This document shows, piece by piece, positions 53,998 through 64,000 of a DNA stretch of 64,000 nt. The translations under genes were made by a program, and so were the position numbers. This stretch comes from Comamonadaceae bacterium (GTDB lineage: Bacteria > Pseudomonadota > Gammaproteobacteria > Burkholderiales > Burkholderiaceae_C). Positions within the stretch are counted from its first letter, which is position 1. Each line of letters begins with the position of its first letter. The stretch covers positions 1 through 64,000 of the forward strand of contig QZKF01000055.1 of NCBI GenBank assembly GCA_003599455.1, given 5' to 3'. The notes under the pieces are model-generated. The model did no database searches. It was not told where the DNA came from and saw only the letters and a list, made by a program, of their open reading frames with translations.

Positions 53998-54393
53998 TCA
54001 GGCGACGTAACACAGGACTTCACCACCGACACCGGTGGCGCGCGCCTTGCGGTCGGTCATCACGCCCTGGGGCGTGGTGACGATGGCCACACCCAGACCG
54101 TTCTGGACCTGGGGGATGGCATTGCGGCCACGGTAGACGCGCAGGCCGGGCCGGCTCACGCGTTCGATGCGCTCGATCACGGGGCGGCCGGCGTAGTACT
54201 TGAGAGCGATCTCAAGTTCGTTCTTGCCGTCGGCGCTCTTGACCTGGAACCCATCGATGTAGCCCTCGTCCTTCAGGACTTGGGCAATCGCGGCCTTGAC
54301 CTTGGAAGCCGGCATCGTCACGCTGGCCTTCTCGACCATCTGTGCGTTGCGGATGCGGGTCAACATGTCGGCAATAGGATCACTCATGCTCAT
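53998..54393 (-). CDS. rpsH: 30S ribosomal protein S8
   Basis: 131 residues, [20 protein letters not shown] and the RNA-binding end [27 protein letters not shown], with the usual C-terminal S8 layout. In enterobacteria S8 represses the spc operon. Confidence 0.98.
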   Translation of the reverse strand: MSMSDPIADMLTRIRNAQMVEKASVTMPASKVKAAIAQVLKDEGYIDGFQVKSADGKNELEIALKYYAGRPVIERIERVSRPGLRVYRGRNAIPQVQNGLGVAIVTTPQGVMTDRKARATGVGGEVLCYVA

Positions 54394-54411
54394 TTGTGGT
54401 TCTCCTAGTGC

Positions 54412-54717
54412 TTACCAGCTGGCTTTGGTGATGCCGGGGATTTCACCGGCAAACGCCATTTCGCGGACCTTGGCGCGAGCCAAGCCGAAGTGGGCGAAGG
54501 TGCCGCGCGGACGACCGGTGATCTCGCAGCGGTTGCGCTGACGGGTCGGGTTCGAATTGCGGGGCAGCTTTTGCAGACCCAGGCGGGCCGCATCGCGCTC
54601 TTCATCGCTCTTCTTGGCGTCGTTGGCGACCGCCTTGAACTCGTTGTATTTCTTGGCGAACTTGGCCGCGAGTTTTTCGCGCTTGAGTTCACGTTGGAGT
54701 AGTGCTTGTTTAGCCAC
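54412..54717 (-). CDS. rpsN: 30S ribosomal protein S14 (zinc-free long form)
   Basis: 101 residues. Starts with GTG at 54717 ([20 protein letters not shown]), preceded by GAGG. The long form lacks the C-x2-C pairs; [28 protein letters not shown] is diagnostic. Longer frames upstream overlap rplE and are not used. Confidence 0.97.
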   Translation of the reverse strand: MAKQALLQRELKREKLAAKFAKKYNEFKAVANDAKKSDEERDAARLGLQKLPRNSNPTRQRNRCEITGRPRGTFAHFGLARAKVREMAFAGEIPGITKASW

Positions 54718-54725
54718 GCGCCACC

Positions 54726-55265
54726 TCAGTTCTTGAACGGGAAACGGAAACCGGCCAGAAGAGCCTTGCACTCTTCATCGTTCTTGGCGGTCGTCGTGAT
54801 GCTGATGTTGAGACCGCGCAAGGCGTCAACCTTGTCGTACTCGATCTCAGGGAAGATGATCTGTTCCTTGACGCCGACGTTGTAGTTGCCACGGCCGTCA
54901 AACGAGCGGCCGGAGATACCACGGAAGTCGCGCACGCGGGGCAGCGCCACGGTGACGAAGCGGTCCAGGAATTCGTACATGCGGGCGCCGCGCAGGGTCA
55001 CCATGCAGCCGATGGCCTGCTGTTCGCGGATCTTGAAGCCCGCGATGGCCTTGCGGGCCTTGGTCACCACCGGCTTCTGGCCAGCGATCTTGGTCAGGTC
55101 GCCCACGGCGTTGTCCATCACCTTCTTGTCGGCAACGGCTTCGCTCACACCCATGTTCAGCGTGATCTTGGTGATGCGGGGCACCTCCATGATCGACTTG
55201 TAGCCGAACTTCTCGACCAGGCTGGGCGCGATGGTGTCGCGGAAAATGTCTTGCAAACGTGCCAT
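54726..55265 (-). CDS. rplE: 50S ribosomal protein L5
   Basis: 179 residues, [24 protein letters not shown] and [21 protein letters not shown]. Of two close ATGs (55271, 55265) the second is 9 nt after AAGGTGG and gives the usual length; the first overlaps the rplX stop by ATGA. Confidence 0.97.
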   Translation of the reverse strand: MARLQDIFRDTIAPSLVEKFGYKSIMEVPRITKITLNMGVSEAVADKKVMDNAVGDLTKIAGQKPVVTKARKAIAGFKIREQQAIGCMVTLRGARMYEFLDRFVTVALPRVRDFRGISGRSFDGRGNYNVGVKEQIIFPEIEYDKVDALRGLNISITTTAKNDEECKALLAGFRFPFKN

Positions 55266-55267
55266 GG

Positions 55268-55588
55268 TCATGCCACCTTGATTTCTTCGCCGCTGGACTT
55301 GAAGACGCGCACTTTCTTGCCGTCAGCCAGGAGCTTGATGCCCACGCGATCTGCCTTGCCCGTGGCGCCATTGAAGATGGCGACGTTGGACTGGTGGATG
55401 GGCATGGTCTTTTCGATGATGCCGCCGGTGACGCCCTTCATGGGGTTCGGCTTGGCGTGCTTCTTGACGATGTTCACGCCTTCGACCACCAGCTTGCTGT
55501 CGTCGCTGCGCAGCACAACCTTGCCGCGCTTGCCCTTGTCGCGGCCGGCAATCACGATGACTTCATCGCCACTACGAATCTTGTTCAT
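55268..55588 (-). CDS. rplX: 50S ribosomal protein L24
   Basis: 106 residues; the KOW motif [25 protein letters not shown] at the start is diagnostic. Confidence 0.98.
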   Translation of the reverse strand: MNKIRSGDEVIVIAGRDKGKRGKVVLRSDDSKLVVEGVNIVKKHAKPNPMKGVTGGIIEKTMPIHQSNVAIFNGATGKADRVGIKLLADGKKVRVFKSSGEEIKVA

Positions 55589-55597
55589 GATGATTCC

Positions 55598-55966
55598 TCA
55601 GAGAACCTCGGGTGCCAGCGACACGATCTTCATGAACTTCTCGGTGCGCAGTTCGCGCGTGACCGGTCCGAAGATGCGGGTGCCGATGGGCTCCAGCTTG
55701 GCGTTGAGCAACACTGCTGCGTTGCCGTCGAATTTGATCAGGGCGCCGTCCTGGCGGCGGATGCCCTTGGCGGTGCGAACCACCACAGCGTTGTAAACCT
55801 CGCCTTTTTTGACGCGGCCACGGGGCGCTGCTTCCTTGATGGTGACTTTGATGACGTCGCCCACGCTGGCGTAACGACGCTTGGAGCCGCCGAGCACCTT
55901 GATGCACATCACGGACTTGGCGCCCGTGTTGTCAGCAACATCGAGTCGAGATTGCGTTTGAATCAT
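55598..55966 (-). CDS. rplN: 50S ribosomal protein L14
   Basis: 122 residues, [46 protein letters not shown]. First gene of this ribosomal run: upstream is glpD rather than rpsQ and rpmC, so the spc operon is separated from S10 here and uses its own promoter at 56116-56145. Confidence 0.98.
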   Translation of the reverse strand: MIQTQSRLDVADNTGAKSVMCIKVLGGSKRRYASVGDVIKVTIKEAAPRGRVKKGEVYNAVVVRTAKGIRRQDGALIKFDGNAAVLLNAKLEPIGTRIFGPVTRELRTEKFMKIVSLAPEVL

Positions 55967-56115
55967 TTGATTTAAGTCCCAACTTGAATCCCCCCAGCCA
56001 CCACGGCCGGGAGTGATCAGTCTTGGGCCCGTCGTTGAAGGCGTGCCGGGCATTGCGCCTGGCTCACCCGCTTCGGTGGGCAGATAGCTCTCCGCCTTTT
56101 ACAGCGAAGCCGCGA

Positions 56116-56145
56116 ATTATGGCATGAATGCAAACGCGCCGTCAA
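56116..56145 (-). promoter_or_regulatory. sigma70 promoter of the spc/alpha ribosomal operon
   Basis: Minus strand TTGACG (56140-56145), 18-bp spacer, CATAAT (56116-56121), about 150 nt before rplN. The glpD stop TGA (56142-56144) lies inside the -35 hexamer, so glpD transcription crosses this promoter. Confidence 0.8.
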
Positions 56146-57731
56146 CCGACCCGTGCGGATGCCGGCAAATACCGCGTGCACAGGGCCTGGAAAGACGCCA
56201 GTTCCGGGTCGGCGCCCAGCTCCTCGGCCAGGATCGCCGCCACGGCCGGCGCCAGGCGGGCGGCCTCGGCGGCGTCCAGGAACAGGACGCGCCAGCGCCG
56301 CGCCAGCACGTCTTCGACGGTCTGGGCATGTTCGAAGCGCGCGGCGTAACGCACCATGGCCTCGGTCAGGCCGGCCCCGAGGACCGTGGCCTGCCCCGGG
56401 CATCCCGCCACCTGCGGCCCTTCCGACCCATAAAGGTGCAGCCCGGGAGCCGCGTGCAGGGGTGTGGTCGGGCTGGCGGTGGCGGCCGCGCCCAGCAGCA
56501 CGTGGGACGCGCTCTGGCCGCCCGGGCGGCGTGGCAGCAACTGGCTGGCAAAGCAACGCTCGAGCACGTCCTCGGCCATGGCCCGGTAGGTGGTCCATTT
56601 GCCCCCGGTCACCGTGACCAGGCCGTTGCCGTCGACCACGATGGTGTGCTCGCGCGACAGCACCTTTGTGCCGCCTTCGGCCGCCGCCGGCGCGGCCACC
56701 AGCGGGCGCAGGCCCACCCAGAGGCTGCGGATGTCCTCCCGGCGCACCGGCCGGCTCAGCGCCTGGCTGGCCTCGCTGAGGATGAATTCCAGCTCCTCGG
56801 CAAAGGCGTCGGGCTCGCGCGGCAGGTCGCGGCGCGGGGTGTCGGTGGTGCCCAGCACCAGCTTGCCCAGCCAGGGCACGGCGAACAGCACGCGGCCGTC
56901 GCGCGTCCTGGGCACCAGCAGGGCGTGGCCGCCGGGCATGAAATCGCGGTCCACCACCACGTGCACGCCCTGGCTGGGGCTGACCATGCGCGAGGGCGCG
57001 CCCTGGGTCGCCGCCGGCTGGGTGTGGTCGCGCAGCGCATCGACCCAGACCCCGGTGGCGTTGACCACGCAGCGCGCCTGCAGCTGGAACGAGCCGCCCC
57101 CGCGCCGGTCGCTCACGTCCAGCGACGACAGCGGGCTGGCGCCCCCGGCGAGCTGGCGCACGGCCGTGACCTCGGCGTAGTTCAGCACCCGGGCGCCCGC
57201 GGCCTCGGCGCTGCGCGCCAGCGCCAGCGCCAGCCGGGCGTCGTCGAACTGGCCATCCCAGTACTTGACGCCGCCGCGCAGGCCCCTGGGGTTCACGCCA
57301 GGCAGGGCCTGCAGGGCCTGTTCGCGGTTGAGGAATTCGGTGCGGCCCAGGCCGGCACCGCCGGCCAGCAGGTCGTAGAGCTTCAGGCCCAGGCCGTAGA
57401 ACGGGGTCTGCCACCAGCGGTAGGACGGCATGACGAAGGGCAGCGGCTGGGCAAGGTGGGGCGCGATGCGCAGCACCGTGGCGCGCTCGGCCAGGGCTTC
57501 GCGCACCAGAGCCAGATTGCCCTGGGCGAGGTAGCGCACGCCGCCGTGCAGCAGCTTGGTGGAGCGTGAGGAGGTGCCGCCGGCGAAGTCGTGCGACTCC
57601 AGCAGCACCACCGAGAAACCGCGCAGCGCCGCGTCGAGTGCCACCCCGAGACCGGTGGCGCCACCCCCGACGACCGCCAGGTCGTACACGCCGTGGCGGG
57701 GGAGCGATTCAAGCAGTTCTGCGCGTTTCAT
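56142..57731 (-). CDS. glpD: Glycerol-3-phosphate dehydrogenase, FAD-dependent
   Basis: A 529-residue membrane-associated flavoenzyme that oxidises glycerol-3-phosphate to dihydroxyacetone phosphate and reduces quinone. FAD motif YDLAVVGGGATGLGVALDAALRGFSVVLLE (about 17-46), the GlpD signature GGTSSRSTKLLHGGVRYL (about 52-69), and VTVTGGKWTTYRAMAEDV near residue 370. The ATG at 57731 was chosen; ATG 57758 adds nine residues. It lies 70 bp after glpV, so it belongs to the glycerol transport operon. Confidence 0.95.
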   Translation of the reverse strand: MKRAELLESLPRHGVYDLAVVGGGATGLGVALDAALRGFSVVLLESHDFAGGTSSRSTKLLHGGVRYLAQGNLALVREALAERATVLRIAPHLAQPLPFVMPSYRWWQTPFYGLGLKLYDLLAGGAGLGRTEFLNREQALQALPGVNPRGLRGGVKYWDGQFDDARLALALARSAEAAGARVLNYAEVTAVRQLAGGASPLSSLDVSDRRGGGSFQLQARCVVNATGVWVDALRDHTQPAATQGAPSRMVSPSQGVHVVVDRDFMPGGHALLVPRTRDGRVLFAVPWLGKLVLGTTDTPRRDLPREPDAFAEELEFILSEASQALSRPVRREDIRSLWVGLRPLVAAPAAAEGGTKVLSREHTIVVDGNGLVTVTGGKWTTYRAMAEDVLERCFASQLLPRRPGGQSASHVLLGAAATASPTTPLHAAPGLHLYGSEGPQVAGCPGQATVLGAGLTEAMVRYAARFEHAQTVEDVLARRWRVLFLDAAEAARLAPAVAAILAEELGADPELASFQALCTRYLPASARVG

Positions 57732-57801
57732 GAAATGGGGAGTGGCCCTCCGCACCAAGATGGCGCGAAGGGCGGGTTGCTACAAAAACCGATGCATCAC
57801 A

Positions 57802-59535
<1,734 letters not shown>

Positions 59536-59633
59536 GTTGTCTCCTCGAGCGATGTGCTTCCCCGGTGTGTGACAGTGGTCCTCGGCCCCGGGGAAGCAAT
59601 GGGCCGAATTCCGGAAACGGGAGGGCGCGTTTT

Positions 59634-59942
59634 TCAACCCTTGCGCAGCACCAGCAACAGCCAGGCCATCGAGATCACGAAGGCGATCCAGATGCTGGGC
59701 TCCTGCTCCAGCGAGAGCCATTGGGCGATCCAGCCCGCCATGCCGACGAAGGCCAGGTTGATGTAGGCCGCGCCGAGCAGGCCGATGAACAGGCGGTCGC
59801 CGCGCGTGGTGACCATGGGCAGGAAGCCCTTGCGCTCGATCGTGGGCGACTTGATTTCCCACAGCGTCATGCCGGCCAGCATGAGCGCGATGCAGGTGAA
59901 GAAAACGGCCACGGGTGTGGTCCAGACCATCCACTGAAACAT
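59634..59942 (-). CDS. glpU: DUF2160 small membrane protein of the glycerol transporter
   Basis: 102 residues with three hydrophobic segments (MVWTTPVAVFFTCIALMLAG, RLFIGLLGAAYINLAFVG and IWIAFVISMAWLLLVL). DUF2160 proteins are found with GlpSTPQV operons and correspond to GlpU of Rhizobium; the mechanism is unknown. The ATG at 59942 is 1 bp from the glpQ stop. Confidence 0.88.
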   Translation of the reverse strand: MFQWMVWTTPVAVFFTCIALMLAGMTLWEIKSPTIERKGFLPMVTTRGDRLFIGLLGAAYINLAFVGMAGWIAQWLSLEQEPSIWIAFVISMAWLLLVLRKG

Positions 59943-59943
59943 G

Positions 59944-60748
59944 TCAAACCCTCCCCATGGCAAAGCCCTTGGCGATGTAATGCCGCACGAACCAGATGAC
60001 GATCGCGCCCGGCACGATGGTGAGCACGCCGGCCGCGGCCAGCGTGGCCCAGTCCATGCCGCTGGCGCTCACGGTGCGCGTCATGGTGGCCACGATGGGC
60101 TTGGCGTTGACGCTGGTGAGCGTGCGCGCCAGCAGCAGCTCGACCCAGCTGAACATGAAGCAGAAGAACGCCGCCACACCCACGCCGGCCTTGATCAGCG
60201 GCAGGAAGATGGTGAAGAAGAAGCGCGGGAAGGAATAGCCGTCGATGTACGCCGTCTCGTCGATCTCGCGCGGGATGCCGCTCATGAAGCCTTCCAGAAT
60301 CCACACCGCCAGCGGCACGTTGAACAGCAGGTGCGCCATGGCCACGGCGATGTGCGTGTCCATCAGGCCCAGCGTGGTGTAGAGCTGGAAGAACGGCAGC
60401 AGGAACACCGCGGGCGGCGTCATGCGGTTGGTCAGCAGCCAGAAGAACACGTGCTTGTCGCCCAGGAAGCGGTAGCGCGAGAAGGCGTAGGCCGCGGGCA
60501 GCGCCACCGTGAGAGAAATCACCGTGTTGATGCCGACGTAGATCAGGCTGTTGATGTAGCCCGAGTACCAGGACGCATCGGTGAAGATGGTCATGTAGTT
60601 GGCCCAGGTGAAGGCGGCTGGCCAGAGCGTGAACGAGGAGACGATCTCCTCGTTGGTCTTGAAGCTCATGTTGACCATCCAGTAGATGGGCAGCAGCGCG
60701 AAGACCAGGTAGGCGATGAGGAACAGCGTCCTCTTCCTGAAGCGGCGT

Positions 60749-60756
<8 letters not shown>
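59944..60756 (-). CDS. glpQ: Glycerol ABC transporter permease (MalG type)
   Basis: 270 residues with six membrane helices. The EAA loop is EIDETAYIDGYSFPRFFFTIFLPLIKAG (about 176-203), the contact with the ATPases. The ATG overlaps the glpP stop by 8 bp (60749-60756). Confidence 0.93.
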
Positions 60757-61638
<882 letters not shown>

Positions 61639-61642
<4 letters not shown>

Positions 61643-62714
61643 GCGATCAGTGCCTCGTCCTGGTAGAAGCAGGTGTGCCGGCCCAGCACCCGCAGGTGCA
61701 CGGTGTCGCCGGCCGCCGGCGCCGCGGCTTCGGGCGCGAGCCGGCACTTGAGCCGGTGTACGCCGGCTTCGCAGGTGACCATCACATAGGTGCCGATGTC
61801 CTGCACGCGCGTCACGGTCGCGGGCAGGGTGTTGGGTTCGCCGGCCTGGCCGAGCGCGAGGTACTCGGGGCGGATGCCGAGCTTGAGCGGCCCCTCGGGC
61901 AGGGTCTGGCCATTGGTGAGCGCCAGGGGATGGCCCAGCACCAGCAGGCCGCCGCGCACGCTGGACGCGGGCAGGAAGTTCATGCCCGGCGAGCCGATGA
62001 AGTGGCCCACGAAGGTGTGCGCGGGCCGCTCGAACAGCGCCTCGGCCGCGCCCACCTGCACCGCGCGCCCGCGCGTCATCACCACCACCTCGTCGGCGAA
62101 GGTCAGCGCCTCCACCTGGTCGTGCGTCACATAGATCAGCGTGAGCTTGAGCTCGTGGTGGATCTGCTTGAGCTTGCGCCGCAGCTGCCATTTCAGGTGC
62201 GGGTCGATCACGGTCAGCGGCTCGTCGAACAGCACGGCCGACACATCCGAGCGCACCAGGCCGCGGCCGAGCGAGATCTTCTGCTTCTGGTCGGCGCTCA
62301 GGCCCGCCGCGCGCATGTCGAGCTGGTGGCTCATCTCCAGCATCTCGGCGATGCGCCCCACCTGTGCCTTGATTTCCGCCTCCGGCACCTTGCGGTTCTT
62401 CAGCGGAAACGCGAGGTTCTGCGCCACCGTCATGGTGTCGTAGATCACCGGAAACTGGAACACCTGCGCGATGTTGCGCTGTTGCGGGCTCTGGCGCGTG
62501 ACGTCCTTGCCGTCGAACTTCACCGAGCCCTGGGACGGCACGAGCAGGCCCGACATGATGTTGAGCATGGTGGTCTTGCCGCAGCCCGAGGGGCCGAGCA
62601 GCGCGTAGGCGCCGCCGTCCTCGAACGCCATCTTCAGCGGCAGCAGCGCGTAGTCCTCGTCCGCCTTGGGGTGCGGCTTGTAGGCGTGCGCCAGGTCGAG
62701 TTCGATGCGTGCCA

Positions 62715-62715
<1 letters not shown>
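61639..62715 (-). CDS. glpT: Glycerol ABC transporter ATPase, second subunit
   Basis: 358 residues. Walker A GPSGCGKTTML (about 38-48), Walker B SAVLFDEPLTVID, and the H-loop YVTHDQVEA is intact. The signature motif is changed from LSGGQ to LSADQ. A MalK-type regulatory OB domain fills the last 120 residues. With GlpS it makes an asymmetric pair: GlpT has a good nucleotide site but a poor signature. The ATG overlaps the glpS stop by ATGA. Confidence 0.93.
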
Positions 62716-63791
<1,076 letters not shown>

Positions 63792-63960
63792 TCGAATCCC
63801 AGGTGTGAAATAACGCACGCCCGGACAGCGGGCGTCGTTTCGTTTCGGCGATTCTATTGTTCGTTTATGTTCCTTTTTATTCGGTATTTACCCTGACAGG
63901 GGCTAAAAAAAATTCCGTTATGTTCGGGTGGCCCTTCTTTCCCCACCCGCCCCGTCCGAT
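63792..63960. promoter_or_regulatory. glpS-glpR intergenic region with GlpR-like half-sites
   Basis: TTGTTCG, TATGTTCC, TATTCGG and TATGTTCGGG are spaced at about 10-bp steps between 63850 and 63930, AT-rich against their neighbours. They resemble GlpR (DeoR family) half-operators ATGTTCG. They lie where both divergent promoters must be. Confidence 0.5.
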
Positions 63961-64000
63961 GAACCTCAACCCCCGACACACCCAGCTGCTCGACGAAGTG
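63961..64000 (+). CDS. glpR: Start of a DeoR-family regulator, probably GlpR (cut by window edge)
   Basis: Thirteen codons: MNLNPRHTQLLDE, the usual first helix of DeoR/GlpR proteins. Divergent from the glycerol operon, which GlpR represses in relatives. Identity rests on these residues and on context. Confidence 0.7.

Overview
The window comes from a high-GC betaproteobacterial chromosome, most likely Comamonadaceae (Hydrogenophaga/Polaromonas/Acidovorax relatives). The evidence is the form of the spc/alpha ribosomal operons, the Bug-type and TRAP-type uptake systems, a glycine riboswitch on a dadA-like gene, and a GlpSTPQUV glycerol transporter with GlpD. All calls were made by reading; no search was run.

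Region A (1-9.9 kb) is a catabolic cluster. It holds a Rieske oxygenase (cut by the window edge) and its reductase, an alpha-methylacyl-CoA racemase, a DUF2889 protein with a MaoC hydratase, an acyl-CoA dehydrogenase, a DUF35/thiolase-fold pair that lacks the thiolase cysteine (Ltp2-ChsH2 type retro-aldolase), a CoA-transferase and etfBA. Four copies of a TGGT-N3-ACCA operator (one with a single mismatch) lie at its promoters, three of them directly on a recognisable -10 box. The cluster therefore looks like one regulon for shortening a branched side chain.

Region B (10.0-29.4 kb) is bounded by 34-nt near-identical direct repeats and carries a tyrosine integrase, an excisionase-like gene and an XRE repressor at its right end. 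It probably is or was an integrative element. Its cargo is an eight-gene operon (Rieske oxygenase, SDR, reductase, MarR, hemerythrin, TRAP transporter) and a three-gene operon of very large tyrosine-recombinase-like proteins plus unknown genes.

Region C (29.4-35.7 kb) has an intact IS21-family element (2522 bp, 7-bp target duplication) that splits a GNAT-like gene. The two halves rejoin in frame when the IS is removed. Beside it are a beta-helix protein, a tandem UspA protein and Rnk.

Region D (36.3-41.1 kb) has dadA behind a tandem glycine riboswitch, a Bug receptor, an M20 amidohydrolase and a divergent LysR regulator.

Region E (41.1-46.9 kb) is an island of unknown genes, AT-rich in its middle, with repeat-rich DNA at its left.

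Region F (46.9-56.1 kb) is tRNA-fMet, rplQ, rpoA, rpsD, rpsK, rpsM, rpmJ, infA, secY, rplO, rpmD, rpsE, rplR, rplF, rpsH, rpsN, rplE, rplX and rplN, all on the minus strand from a good sigma70 promoter ahead of rplN.

Region G (56.1-64 kb) is glpD and the glycerol ABC transporter genes glpV, U, Q, P, T and S, with glpR starting divergently at the right edge.
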